A stretch of 55,819 nucleotides of DNA from Lentzea sp. NBRC 102530 (GTDB lineage Bacteria > Actinomycetota > Actinomycetes > Mycobacteriales > Pseudonocardiaceae), in NCBI RefSeq assembly GCF_030269365.1, contig NZ_BSTF01000032.1, forward strand, positions 1-55,819, written 5' to 3'. This document shows positions 1 to 9,024 of the stretch, piece by piece (within the stretch, counting starts at the first letter, position 1; every line of letters starts with the position of its first letter). The position numbers and the translations under genes are program-made. The notes beneath the pieces were generated by a model, which was given only the letters and a program-made list of their open reading frames with translations, did no database searches and was not told the origin of the DNA.

Positions 1-264
1 TCGCTCCAGACGGAATATGTCTGGCAATCTGGTATTACTCTCAAAGGAATACCCCGACGAGGGGTATTCATATTACTGGCTGTGTTTCGGCACGCTGTTG
101 AGTTCTCAAAGAACACGCGCTCACCGGTTCCAGTCTCCGTTTCCGGAGGCTTTCTCTCGGGGCTTGTGTTTGAAGCTTAGCCAGTTCGTTTTCGCTTTGT
201 CAAATCGGCCGTTTCGGCTTCTTCGGTGCGGCGCAAACTCGCTTCGCATTCAGTTTTTTGCTTG
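1..264 (-). other. rRNA operon leader (16S gene lies left of the window)
   Basis: Read on the minus strand this stretch has the form of an actinobacterial 16S rRNA leader. It lies downstream of three promoters, carries a boxA-like antitermination element at 96-115, and has two small hairpins: arms 47-55/61-69 (perfect 9-bp repeat, 5-nt loop) and arms 6-11/19-24. No protein is supported; the plus-strand ORF at 17-490 has no ribosome binding site and no recognisable domain. That a 16S gene follows beyond position 1 is inference from the leader. Confidence 0.8.
96..115 (-). promoter_or_regulatory. boxA-like rRNA antitermination site
   Basis: The minus strand reads TGTTCTTTGAGAACTCAACA, which matches the boxA element (TGYTCTTTRA-type) found in actinobacterial rRNA leaders, where the NusB/NusE complex is known to load. 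Its orientation agrees with the three promoters to its right. Confidence 0.75.
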
Positions 265-270
265 GTTCAG

Positions 271-300
271 AAGTTATCTGAGTGGCTTTCCCGGTGTCAA
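271..300 (-). promoter_or_regulatory. rRNA promoter P3
   Basis: On the minus strand, -35 TTGACA (295-300), an 18-bp spacer and -10 TAACTT (271-276). This is the promoter closest to the leader. Confidence 0.7.
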
Positions 301-372
301 ATCGGGGTCATTTTCAGATCCCGGACAGCACGTTAGGCCGCTTATTTACTTCTGGGGGTTTGACGCCGTGAG

Positions 373-401
373 ACTTTACCCGGCCCGATCCGCGGTGTCA
401 A
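373..401 (-). promoter_or_regulatory. rRNA promoter P2
   Basis: On the minus strand, consensus -35 TTGACA (396-401), a 17-bp spacer and -10 TAAAGT (373-378). This is the best sigma-70-like promoter in the window. Confidence 0.8.
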
Positions 402-436
402 CCGCTCGTTCCGGGGTCTCGCTTGCGACTTGGAGA

Positions 437-465
437 AAGTTACTCACGGCGTGGATCAAAGTCAA
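437..465 (-). promoter_or_regulatory. rRNA promoter P1
   Basis: On the minus strand, -35 TTGACT (460-465), a 17-bp spacer and -10 TAACTT (437-442). The -35 hexamer overlaps the stop codon of the upstream glycosyltransferase gene (462-464), so there is no space between the two units. Confidence 0.7.
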
Positions 466-3400
466 ATCGCCTGGTCAGCGGGCTGCTTGATCGGCACGGA
501 GGGCGTCGGAGCAGCCGGCTTGGCGCCGACCGGACGCGGACGGAGCCACAACGTGATGGAACGAAGTCCCTCCATCGCGCGCACGATCTGGTCCGGCGGA
601 GCCGGCTGACGGGTGGCCACCGGCACCAGGTCGTAGCCCCAGACGCCGAACTCCTTGAGCACCGTCACCGGATCGTCACCGAGATCCGCCGTCGCGGTCG
701 CGGAGAACTCGAGGAACACGTGCGGCCTGTCGCGACGCAACAACCGGACGAGTCCCGCGAGCGCGCGATGCCCACGTCCAGGCGTGTCGACCCGCACGAC
801 GGAAAGCTTCATGCCCTGCACAAGTGCGATTTCTTCGAGCGTCTTGTCCAGGCGCAGCGACTTCACGCGTGCGACGTCATCGCCCGCGTCGGCCGGCAAC
901 GGCGACACGGACACACCACCGGTCAACGTCGGTGAGACCGCGAGCTCGCCCGCGCTCTCCCACGCCGCGCCCTCGACCACGGTGAGACGAGAGGCCACAG
1001 CAGCAGGGAGGTTCGCGGAGACGTTGTGCTTCAAAAGCGCGGCCGCGGACGCGTCCGGTTCCACAGCGACAACGGCACCCATCAGCCCGAGCCGCGACAA
1101 CACGCGAATCGAGTGGTAGCCGACGTACGCACCGACGTCGAGGAAGATCCCGTCCGGCTCCAGCACGGAGTCGAGCAGTTCGGCCAGGTCCGGCTCCCAC
1201 ACGCCGTTGGACGACAACAGCGGGAGCATGAACGCGTCGTCGGAGGGCAGTCGCATCATGCCCGCGTCGCACAACACCAACGACGAACGCACCTCAGGCG
1301 CGTCCCCGGCGGCCTCGTGCTGACGAACCACCACGCGCCGCAACGCGTCCGCGGTCTGTTGTGCCTGGTGAGCGGTGCGCAGAGCGGCGTCGAGCCGGGT
1401 GTCGCGCTCGCGGAACACCTCGACGACCTTGGACTCCAGCCCGTCGATGCGGTCCAGTGTCCGGTCCAGCGCCACGGTCAGCTTGTCGATCCGCTCGGCC
1501 AGGACCTCGTCCGACTTCGCGCGCTTGGCCGCCTCGGCGACGACCGCGTCCTCCAGGTCCCGCTGGCGACGGCCCTGACCGGCCATGTCCGCGCGCACGC
1601 GCACGACCCCGTCGTCGATGCCGACCAGCTGGTCACCGAAGTGCGCCTGGCGTTCCGCGACCTGCTCGACCTCGGCGCGCAGCAGTTCCAGTTCACCGGC
1701 GCCGACGCCGGCCTTCAGCGCTTCCTGCCGGTTGACCAGCTCGGCCACCGTGCGCTCGACCCCGTCGATCAGGGTGTGCAGCACTTGGCGCATGTGGTTG
1801 TCGTAGTGGTCCAGCGCACGCAGCACGACCTTGCGCAGCGCGGGTGCCATCGGCGTCCGGCTGGGACCGTCCACGGTCGGCTGCCGGAGTAACGCGTGCT
1901 TGGCCGACTGCAACGCGAGCATCGGGTCGACCTCGGCCTTGGGCTTCGGCCGACGCGCGCGCCAGCCGCGGTACGAGTGCTCGACGCGTTCGCGAAGAAC
2001 CTCGGCAACGCGCGCAACGGAACGCACGGACAGCACGTGTTCCCGTGCGGCCGCACCCAGCGCAACGGCCGTGGGCAGGTCATCTGCCAACGAACGCAAC
2101 AACTTCGCGGCAGCCTGAACGTCCGGCTCGGCGCCCTGGTGACACGGCACGAGGACAGCCGTCTTGCCGAACAGCTCGGCTACGGCGCCATGACCGGACG
2201 CCACCACCGGTACGCCACGCACGGCCAGTTCGGCCAGACGCAAGGCGATCCGGTCGTCGGCCCCACCGCGGTGCAACGACACGACGGCGTCGGCGACCTC
2301 GGCCACGTCGAGGTCCTCGACCAACGAGATCCGCTGGTCAGACGCAGTGGCGAGACGTAGTCGCTCGGCCGCCTCCGGGTGCTCGAACGCCCCCGACACG
2401 GCGATCCGCAGCTCGACGTCGGTGCGATCGGGGAACGCGGTCAAGAACGCCGACACGGCCCCCAGCACGTTGCCGGGCCGGTCGAGAGAGTGGTCCGCTA
2501 TCGCCGCGAACACCACCACCTCACCAGCGGAGTGCTCACGCGCACCAAGGTCGTGCACGGGTACAGGCACCACACGCACGATGGGCCCGCCGATGCGTTC
2601 GGCGGCGGCACGCGACACGTCTGACGAGAGCCAAAGTTCGTTCACGCCCGTGCGGTCGTCCGCAGCCGTGGCGTCCAGTGCGACGTCCACGACGAAACGG
2701 CCGGAAGGCACTTCGTCAGAAGTAGATGCCCGCACCACAACGGGATAACCGGCCTCGGTCGACACGGGCAGTCCGGACGCACGCGCGGCGGCGAGCATCA
2801 ACCCGGCCAGCGGCCCGGACCCCACGACGGACACACCGAGCTGGTCGAGCAGCGCGGGGCCTTCCGACCGCGGCTGCGGCACGGCGGGCGCCGGCAGACG
2901 GCCGGACCCGACGCCCACGGTCGTGCACCACTCCCGCCAGGCGTCCGCGTCCGCCCCGTAAGGCGCCGGGAACTGCTGCTGCAACGCGGCGTCGGCACGC
3001 CACACGGCGTCGGCCCACCGCGTGCCACCGGTCTCGGTCGGCTCGCACGCCCAGATGAGGAACCCACCACCACCGTCCTCGCCGAACGCGGGCGGCGGCG
3101 GTGCGGCGGAGGCCCGGTAGTCGGCGCGCAGCTCGGACGGGATCTGCGTCCCGTCGATCAGCGCGTCGAACCGGTACGGCACGGGCGCGACGGTCCAGCC
3201 GCTGCGCACGAGTTCGGCCCGGTAGGCCTGGCAGAGCTCGGCGACCTCGGGGTGTTCCGACAGCAGCACCCGCGGCCGTTCCGCGAAGTCGGCGGACAGC
3301 AGCCACGGCCGTTGCGGGTCGAACCCGCGGAAGTGCACGGTCAGCAGGTCCTGGCCCACGACGGCCAGCGCGCCGGACTCGGTGCGGTGCAACGGCCGGT

Positions 3401-4001
3401 CGGCGACGTTCCACACGGACAAACCGACCCGTGCGTCCCGCACGACGTGATGAGGCACGATCGCGGGCATGTCCAAAGAGGTCAGGTAGGGCTCGGCGCC
3501 CTGACCGACCGCGATGAAACCGGGGTCGAACGCCCCGAGTTCGTGCAGTTCGGCGGGACCGGGCTGCAACCCGTCGGACGCCAACGGCCGCAAGGTGCGC
3601 GGCAGCAGCACGACCGGTGCGGTGCGCAACGCCTCCACCACGAGCTTCGTCAGCGACCCGAACACCTGCACCCACGGGTCGAGGTACAGGACGGGCATGC
3701 CCTGCGACAGCAACGCCTCGAGCAGCCGCGGCATCAAGGCGGCCTTCAGCCCGGCGGCGTCGAGCGACGTCGCCAGCACGTGCAGTTCGAGCTCGTCGAC
3801 ACCGATGTCGAGCGGCGTCATCAGGCCCGGCCCCGAGTGCTCCGGCTGCGCGTCGACGACCAGCGCGACGAACCGGCCCTCGGGGTGCTCCGCGAGGAAC
3901 GAGCTGGACAGGACCTTGACCGCCGGCAGTTCCGCCGCCGTCGCGACGGTGCACGCGCAGATCGTCGGCTGGAAGTCGGGAACCTCAGTCACGGAGAGCA
4001 C
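462..4001 (-). CDS. Glycosyltransferase / coiled-coil / FkbM methyltransferase fusion
   Basis: A 1179-aa multidomain protein. Residues about 12-300 resemble a nucleotide-diphospho-sugar transferase-like N-terminus (CACTVATAAELPAVKVL near the start). Residues about 385-680 look like a GT-B glycosyltransferase (C-terminal part RLAELAVRGVPVVASGHGAV). Residues about 733-890 form a long heptad-rich coiled coil. Residues about 940-1130 are an FkbM-type SAM methyltransferase with the glycine motif FLDVGAYVGYHS and the acidic VVAVEPDASA. The GTG start has GAGGCAG upstream and lies 9 nt after the glnA2 stop, so the two are probably cotranscribed. No signal peptide or membrane segment is seen. Likely it builds and methylates a surface or secreted glycan; the substrate is unknown. 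Confidence 0.75.
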   Translation of the reverse strand: MLSVTEVPDFQPTICACTVATAAELPAVKVLSSSFLAEHPEGRFVALVVDAQPEHSGPGLMTPLDIGVDELELHVLATSLDAAGLKAALMPRLLEALLSQGMPVLYLDPWVQVFGSLTKLVVEALRTAPVVLLPRTLRPLASDGLQPGPAELHELGAFDPGFIAVGQGAEPYLTSLDMPAIVPHHVVRDARVGLSVWNVADRPLHRTESGALAVVGQDLLTVHFRGFDPQRPWLLSADFAERPRVLLSEHPEVAELCQAYRAELVRSGWTVAPVPYRFDALIDGTQIPSELRADYRASAAPPPPAFGEDGGGGFLIWACEPTETGGTRWADAVWRADAALQQQFPAPYGADADAWREWCTTVGVGSGRLPAPAVPQPRSEGPALLDQLGVSVVGSGPLAGLMLAAARASGLPVSTEAGYPVVVRASTSDEVPSGRFVVDVALDATAADDRTGVNELWLSSDVSRAAAERIGGPIVRVVPVPVHDLGAREHSAGEVVVFAAIADHSLDRPGNVLGAVSAFLTAFPDRTDVELRIAVSGAFEHPEAAERLRLATASDQRISLVEDLDVAEVADAVVSLHRGGADDRIALRLAELAVRGVPVVASGHGAVAELFGKTAVLVPCHQGAEPDVQAAAKLLRSLADDLPTAVALGAAAREHVLSVRSVARVAEVLRERVEHSYRGWRARRPKPKAEVDPMLALQSAKHALLRQPTVDGPSRTPMAPALRKVVLRALDHYDNHMRQVLHTLIDGVERTVAELVNRQEALKAGVGAGELELLRAEVEQVAERQAHFGDQLVGIDDGVVRVRADMAGQGRRQRDLEDAVVAEAAKRAKSDEVLAERIDKLTVALDRTLDRIDGLESKVVEVFRERDTRLDAALRTAHQAQQTADALRRVVVRQHEAAGDAPEVRSSLVLCDAGMMRLPSDDAFMLPLLSSNGVWEPDLAELLDSVLEPDGIFLDVGAYVGYHSIRVLSRLGLMGAVVAVEPDASAAALLKHNVSANLPAAVASRLTVVEGAAWESAGELAVSPTLTGGVSVSPLPADAGDDVARVKSLRLDKTLEEIALVQGMKLSVVRVDTPGRGHRALAGLVRLLRRDRPHVFLEFSATATADLGDDPVTVLKEFGVWGYDLVPVATRQPAPPDQIVRAMEGLRSITLWLRPRPVGAKPAAPTPSVPIKQPADQAI

Positions 4002-4010
4002 GTAGCTGCC

Positions 4011-5354
4011 TCACAGCATGGGAAGAAGTGTGCGCAATTCGTACGGGGTGACGCTTCGACGGTACGCGTCCCACTCCGTCCTCTTGTTGCGCAGGAAGAA
4101 GTCGTAGACGTGCTCGCCGAGCGCCTCGGGGAGCAGCTCCGAGTTCTCCATCTCGGTGAGCGCTTCTCCGAGGTTCTGCGGCAGGTTCGCGTACCCGGCG
4201 GCACGGCGTTCCCGGTCCGTCAGCGACCACACGTCGTCCTCGGCGGGCGGCGGCAGCTCGTAGCCCTTCTCGATGCCGCGCAGGCCGGCGGCCAGGATCA
4301 CCGAGTAGGCGAGGTACGGGTTGCACGCGGAGTCGAGCGAACGCACCTCGACGCGGCGGGACGACGACTTCCCCGGCGAGTACATCGGCACACGGACCAA
4401 TGCGGAACGGTTCGCGTGACCCCAGCACACGGCCGTGGGTGCTTCACCGCCGACGATGAGCCTCTTGTACGAGTTGACCCACTGGTTCGTGACGCCGGAG
4501 ATCTCGCGCGCGTGCTTGAGGATGCCCGCGACGAACTGCTTGCCGACGTCGGAGAGCTGGTACGGGTCCTCTTCGTCGTAGAAGGCGTTGCGGTCGCCTT
4601 CGAACAACGAGAAGTGCGTGTGCATCCCCGAGCCCGGCTGGTCGGAGAACGGCTTGGGCATGAACGAGGCGCGCACGCCCTGCGTGATCGCGACCTCCTT
4701 CACCAGGTAGCGGAACGTCATCACGTTGTCCGCCATGGTCAGCGCGTCGGCGTAACGCAGGTCGATCTCCTGCTGGCCGGGCGCGCCCTCGTGGTGGCTG
4801 AACTCGACGGAGATGCCCATGGCCTCCAGCGCCTCGATGGCGTGGCGGCGGAAGTGCGTGGCCGTCTCGTGCGAGGTCTGGTCGAAGAACCCGCCGTTGT
4901 CCGCCGGCTCGGGCTCGCTGCCGTCGCCCGGCAGGCCCTTGAGCAGGAAGAACTCGATCTCGGGGTGGACGTAGCAGGTGAAGCCCGCCTCGCTGGCCCT
5001 CGACAGCGTGCGGCGCAGCACGTGCCGCGGGTCGGCCCACGACGGGGAGCCGTCCGGCATGGTGATGTCGCAGAACATGCGCGCGGAGTAGTTCGTGCCC
5101 TCCGGCGTCTGCCACGGCAGCACCTGGAACGTGCCGGGGTCCGGCTTCGCGACCATGTCCGACTCGTAGACGCGGGCGAAGCCCTCGATCGCGGAGCCGT
5201 CGAACCCGATGCCCTCGCTGAAGGCACCCTCGAGCTCGGCCGGCGCGACCGCCACGGACTTCAAGAAGCCCAGGACGTCCGTGAACCAGAGCCGGACGAA
5301 CCGGATGTCGCGTTCCTCGAGCGTGCGGAGCACGAACTCCTGCTGGCGGTCCAT
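4011..5354 (-). CDS. glnA2: Type I glutamine synthetase, GlnA2-like
   Basis: 447 aa, full length for the family. Glutamine synthetase joins ammonia to glutamate (or a glutamate analogue) using ATP in the cytosol. The start MDRQQEFVLRTLEERDIRFV matches mycobacterial GlnA2 (Rv2222c), so the ATG at 5354 is preferred to one 24 codons upstream. Active-site blocks visible are GIGFDGSAIEGFARV, HPEIEFFLL, SHHEGAPGQQEIDLR, MHTHFSLF and the ATP-site NRSALVRVP. The adenylylation-site motif NLYDLP is replaced by DDVWSLT, so control by GlnE adenylylation is not expected. The Hip1-type genes lie close by on the same strand, as in M. tuberculosis, but lprG-p55 sits between them. Confidence 0.93.
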   Translation of the reverse strand: MDRQQEFVLRTLEERDIRFVRLWFTDVLGFLKSVAVAPAELEGAFSEGIGFDGSAIEGFARVYESDMVAKPDPGTFQVLPWQTPEGTNYSARMFCDITMPDGSPSWADPRHVLRRTLSRASEAGFTCYVHPEIEFFLLKGLPGDGSEPEPADNGGFFDQTSHETATHFRRHAIEALEAMGISVEFSHHEGAPGQQEIDLRYADALTMADNVMTFRYLVKEVAITQGVRASFMPKPFSDQPGSGMHTHFSLFEGDRNAFYDEEDPYQLSDVGKQFVAGILKHAREISGVTNQWVNSYKRLIVGGEAPTAVCWGHANRSALVRVPMYSPGKSSSRRVEVRSLDSACNPYLAYSVILAAGLRGIEKGYELPPPAEDDVWSLTDRERRAAGYANLPQNLGEALTEMENSELLPEALGEHVYDFFLRNKRTEWDAYRRSVTPYELRTLLPML

Positions 5355-5383
5355 ATGCGGCAGCTTAAGGGCTACTGAGTCTC

Positions 5384-5395
5384 TACGATCAACGC
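5384..5395 (+). promoter_or_regulatory. Leaderless-type -10 of lprG
   Basis: TACGAT at 5384-5389 followed by 6 nt and the ATG at 5396. No Shine-Dalgarno sequence is present. The intergenic gap to glnA2 is only 41 bp, so the divergent promoters must overlap. Confidence 0.55.
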
Positions 5396-6031
5396 ATGTC
5401 CGCCCGTTGGTTGTTGGTTTGCGCACTCGCCCTGCTCACGAGCTGCACGTCTGGGGGAGATCTCCCCGATGGTGCGACCTTGCTCTCCAAGTCGGCCGAG
5501 TCCATGAGCTCGGTGAAGAGCGTCCACTTCACGATCAAGGTCGACGGCGAGCTGCCGGACGTGCCGGTGAAGGAGGCGGACGGCGATCTCACGTCGGCCG
5601 GTGACTCCAAGGGCACCGCCAAGGTCACCTTCGGGGGCAGCCTGCTGTCCGTCGAGTACGTGCTGACCGGCGGAAACCTGCACTTCAAGGGCCCGACGGG
5701 CGGGTTCACGAAGCTGCCGGCGGCGTTCGCCGGCCAGGTGTACGACCCGTCGGCGATCCTGAACCCCGAGAAGGGCGTCGCGAAGGTCCTGTCGTCGGCG
5801 AAGGACGCCAAGACCAAGTCGTCCGGTGACGTGTCGGTGGTCGAGGCGACGGTGCCGAAGGACGTGGCGGCCGGGTTGGTGCCGGGCATCTCCGCGGACG
5901 TGAAGTCGACGTTCTCGATCGACAAGGACAACAAGCTCAAGAGCGCGTTGTTCGAGCTCCCCGGTGGTCAGAAGGTCGACATCGGCCTCACCGACTTCGA
6001 CAAGCCCGTCACGGTGACGGCGCCTGCGTAG
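5396..6031 (+). CDS. lprG: LprG-type lipoprotein (LppX/LprAFG family)
   Basis: A 211-aa secreted lipoprotein. The N-terminus is a signal peptide ending in the lipobox LLTSC (Cys about residue 17), so it is anchored in the outer leaflet of the cell membrane. The remainder (SAESMSSVKSVHFTIKVDG, VEYVLTGGNLHFKG) is the LppX/LprAFG fold, whose mycobacterial members bind triacylated glycolipids and lipoarabinomannan in a large pocket. The MFS gene starts at the very next base after its stop, which reproduces the lprG-p55 (Rv1411c-Rv1410c) operon. The role inferred is handing lipids to P55 and the envelope. Confidence 0.9.
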   Translation: MSARWLLVCALALLTSCTSGGDLPDGATLLSKSAESMSSVKSVHFTIKVDGELPDVPVKEADGDLTSAGDSKGTAKVTFGGSLLSVEYVLTGGNLHFKGPTGGFTKLPAAFAGQVYDPSAILNPEKGVAKVLSSAKDAKTKSSGDVSVVEATVPKDVAAGLVPGISADVKSTFSIDKDNKLKSALFELPGGQKVDIGLTDFDKPVTVTAPA

Positions 6032-7546
6032 ATGAGACGAGTCGCTCTCGCCGCGTCCGGCGCGGCTGTGCTGCTGGGGGCCCTCGACGCGTACGTCGTC
6101 GTCGGGGTCCTCACGGACATGGTGCGTGACCTGGGCATCGCGGTGAACCAGCTGGAGCAGGCGACGCCGATCGTCACCGGCTACCTGCTCGGCTACGTGG
6201 CGGGCATGCCGTTGCTCGGGCAGCTGTCGGACCGGCTGGGGCGGCGGTTCGTGCTCCAGGTGTCGTTGCTCGGGTTCCTGGTGGGCTCGGTCATCACGGC
6301 GTTGGCTGCTGACGTGCCGTTGCTCGTTCTCGGGCGCGTGGTGCAGGGCTTGGCCGGTGGCGCGCTTCTGCCCGTGACGATGGCGTTGGTCGCGGACCTG
6401 TGGGAGGAGCACCGGCGCTCGTCCGCGCTGGGGACCGTCGGTGCTGCTCAGGAACTCGGGTCGGTGCTCGGCACGCTCTACGGCATCGGGGTGGCGTCGC
6501 TGTTCAACGCCATGCCGTTGTTCGAGGGCTGGGAGCCGCAGAGCTGGCGGTGGATCTTCTGGATCAACATCCCGTTGGCGGTCATCGCGATGGTGATCGT
6601 GCAACGGACCGTGCCGAACACACGGCGCGAAGTGCGCATCGACGTCGTCGGCGGTGTGTTGCTGGCCGCCGCGTTGTCGTTGCTGGTCGTAGCGCTCTAC
6701 AACCCGACGCCCGCCGAGTCCGTGCTGCCGTCGTGGGGCTGGCCGACGCTGGTGGCGGCGTTCGTCGTGCTGGGTGCCTTCTTCTTGTGGGAACGCCGTG
6801 CGTCCGTGCGGCTCATCGATCCCGAAGGCGTGCAGTGGAGGCCGTTCTGGGCCGTGCTCGGGGTGTCGCTCGCGGCCGGTGCGGCGTTGATGGTGACGCT
6901 GGTCGACGTCGAGTTGTTCGCGCAGACGGTGTTGCGGCGTGATTCGGCCTCGTCGGCGACGCTGCTGACGCGGTTCCTGATCGCGTTGCCGATCGGTGCC
7001 GTGCTCGGCGGGTTCCTCGCGTCCCGGGTGGGTGACCGCTGGGTGTCGTTCGGCGGCCTGGCGATGGCGTCGGTGTCGTACGTGTTCATCGCGCAGTGGC
7101 CCGCTGACGTCAGTGGGCTCGTTCTCACGCGTGACCTGGCCATCGCCGGTTTCGGGCTGGGCCTGGTCATCGCGCCGTTGAGCGGTGCTGTGCTGCGTGT
7201 CGTCCCGTCAGTGCGTCACGGCGTGGCGTCGGCGTTCGTCGTCGTCGCGCGCATGACGGGCATGCTCGTCGGTGTGGCGGCCTTGTCCGCGTGGGGACTG
7301 CACCGCTTCCGCGAGCTCACGGCAGACCTGAACACACCGCTGCCGTTCGGCGTGGAGAAGGCCGAGTTCGAACGGCAGATGGCCGAGTACCAGCGCGGGC
7401 TCACCGACGCGCTGCTCACCGAGTACCACGAGATCTTCCTGATCACGGCGGTGATTTGCGCGGTCGGAGCGCTGGGTTCGGTCCTCCTGCCCGGGAAGCG
7501 TCAGCAGACGGCGTCCGTTTCCGGCAGCCTCAGGTCCGCCAGGTAG
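6032..7546 (+). CDS. p55: MFS lipid/drug exporter, P55-type
   Basis: 504 aa, an integral membrane major facilitator with about 14 predicted hydrophobic segments (DHA2-like length). The MFS loop signature is visible as GQLSDRLGRRFVLQ. Its zero-spacing position after lprG identifies it as the P55 partner, which in mycobacteria exports triacylglycerides with LprG and affects drug tolerance. The final 46 bp overlap the convergent hydrolase gene. The ATG follows the lprG stop codon directly, so translation is probably coupled. Confidence 0.88.
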   Translation: MRRVALAASGAAVLLGALDAYVVVGVLTDMVRDLGIAVNQLEQATPIVTGYLLGYVAGMPLLGQLSDRLGRRFVLQVSLLGFLVGSVITALAADVPLLVLGRVVQGLAGGALLPVTMALVADLWEEHRRSSALGTVGAAQELGSVLGTLYGIGVASLFNAMPLFEGWEPQSWRWIFWINIPLAVIAMVIVQRTVPNTRREVRIDVVGGVLLAAALSLLVVALYNPTPAESVLPSWGWPTLVAAFVVLGAFFLWERRASVRLIDPEGVQWRPFWAVLGVSLAAGAALMVTLVDVELFAQTVLRRDSASSATLLTRFLIALPIGAVLGGFLASRVGDRWVSFGGLAMASVSYVFIAQWPADVSGLVLTRDLAIAGFGLGLVIAPLSGAVLRVVPSVRHGVASAFVVVARMTGMLVGVAALSAWGLHRFRELTADLNTPLPFGVEKAEFERQMAEYQRGLTDALLTEYHEIFLITAVICAVGALGSVLLPGKRQQTASVSGSLRSAR

Positions 7547-9024
7547 TTCGTGCCCACGGTGTCCACGCAGTTGATGCCCGCGAGGAACGCCGTGTGCTGG
7601 TTCCCGTTGTACGTCAGCAGTCGCGCGCCCAGCGCCCGCGAGAGGTCCACGCCGGACTGGTAGGGCGTCGCCGGGTCACCGGTCGTCGAGACGACCAGCA
7701 CCTGGGGCAGGCCCTGCACGTTCGGCGGGTGCGGTTCGGACGTGTGCGGGGCGGGCCAGAACGCGCACGGGCCGAGTGCCGTCTCGTCGGTGGGGACCGT
7801 GTCGTTGCCGAGGAGTTCCAGCAGCCTCCGACGGTTGGACTCCAGGGTGGCGCGGTCCTTGATCGGCGGTTCGTCGACGCAGCGGATGGCCACGAACGCG
7901 TCCTGGATGCGGCTGTAGCTGCCGTCCTGGGCGCGGCCGAGGTACTGGTCCGCGAGCTGGAGCAGGGTGGTGCCCTTGTTCTGCTTCAGCTCCTGCAGGC
8001 CCTTGTACGCCGTCTCCCACAGCCGGTCCGTGTACATCGCCTGGATGATGGCGGTGTTCGCGTCCGAGTGGGACAGCTTGCGGTCGCCGACCTGCATCGG
8101 GGTCTTCTTGAGCGGCTCGATCAGCTGGCGGAACTTGGACTCCGCCGTGCTCGTGTCCCTCCCGATGGGACAGTCGCGCTGGGCGCACCAGCCCGCGAAG
8201 CGCTGGAACGACTCCTCGAAGCCCTGCGCCTGACGGGCGGACGCGGCCACCTTGTCGGCGTTGGCCTCCACCGCGCCGTCGAGCACCATCGCGCGCACGT
8301 TGCGGGGGAACATCTCGGCGTACAACGTGCCGATGCGCGTGCCGTAGGAGTAGCCGAGGTAGCTCAGCTTCTTCTCCCCCAACGCCGCGCGCAGCACGTC
8401 CACGTCACGCACGACATCGCGCGTGCCGACGTTGCGCAGCAGGTCGATGCCACTGCGTTCGGCGCAGCGGTCGACGAAGAACTTGTTCTCCTGTTCGGTC
8501 TGGTTCGCGCTCTCGCCCTTGGGCCGCAACCGTTGCGCGTCCCGTTCGGCGTCGGTCAGGCACTGGACGCGGGGCTGGCTCGCCCCCACGCCGCGCGGGT
8601 CGAAGCCCACGACGTCGAACCGCTTGCCGACCGGGTTGTTCGGCTGCATGTTCGCGACGTGCGCCATGCCGGAACCGCCAGGACCGCCGGGGTTGAGCAC
8701 GAGAGAACCGACGCGCCGGTCCTTCTCGGTGGCGGGGCGGCGCAGCAGTCCGACCGTGATCGTGCCCGCGTCCGGCTTCTCGTAGTCGAGCGGGACCTGC
8801 AACCGCGAGCATTGGATGCCCTCGCGCTCGTACAGGCCCTTGCTCTTCGCATCGGTCGCGTAGGGCTGGCACGCACCCCACGACAACACCTGCGCGTAGA
8901 AGCGCTCGATGCCCTTGCGCCCGGCGACGGGGGTGCCGTCGATGTGGGCGTAGGACGTGGACGTGGTGAGCACGACGATCAAGGCGAACAAGGCCGCGGT
9001 GACTCGGGATCGCCTCTTCGTCAT
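7501..9024 (-). CDS. Secreted alpha/beta hydrolase, Hip1-type paralogue
   Basis: 507 aa. Start ATG at 9024 (MTKRRSRVTAALFALIVVL) gives a Sec signal peptide without a lipobox. Catalytic triad candidates are Ser in GYSYG, Asp in STTGDPATPY and His in NGNQHTAFL, and the oxyanion region is NPGGPGGSG; the end is a TAP-like C-terminal domain. This is the tripeptidyl aminopeptidase/Hip1-type serine hydrolase family acting outside the membrane. The ATG overlaps the upstream paralogue's TAA (TAATG), so the two are coupled. Its 3' end overlaps p55 by 46 bp. Corresponds to the tandem pair Rv2223c/Rv2224c of M. tuberculosis. Confidence 0.85.
   Translation of the reverse strand: MTKRRSRVTAALFALIVVLTTSTSYAHIDGTPVAGRKGIERFYAQVLSWGACQPYATDAKSKGLYEREGIQCSRLQVPLDYEKPDAGTITVGLLRRPATEKDRRVGSLVLNPGGPGGSGMAHVANMQPNNPVGKRFDVVGFDPRGVGASQPRVQCLTDAERDAQRLRPKGESANQTEQENKFFVDRCAERSGIDLLRNVGTRDVVRDVDVLRAALGEKKLSYLGYSYGTRIGTLYAEMFPRNVRAMVLDGAVEANADKVAASARQAQGFEESFQRFAGWCAQRDCPIGRDTSTAESKFRQLIEPLKKTPMQVGDRKLSHSDANTAIIQAMYTDRLWETAYKGLQELKQNKGTTLLQLADQYLGRAQDGSYSRIQDAFVAIRCVDEPPIKDRATLESNRRRLLELLGNDTVPTDETALGPCAFWPAPHTSEPHPPNVQGLPQVLVVSTTGDPATPYQSGVDLSRALGARLLTYNGNQHTAFLAGINCVDTVGTNYLADLRLPETDAVC

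Noticed and set aside
17..490. 157-aa ORF at the left edge
   Set aside because: It lies across the rRNA leader and promoters, lacks a ribosome binding site and has no recognisable features.
5355..5395. Riboswitch or glutamine-responsive leader before glnA2
   Set aside because: The gap to lprG is only 41 bp, with no room for a folded leader.
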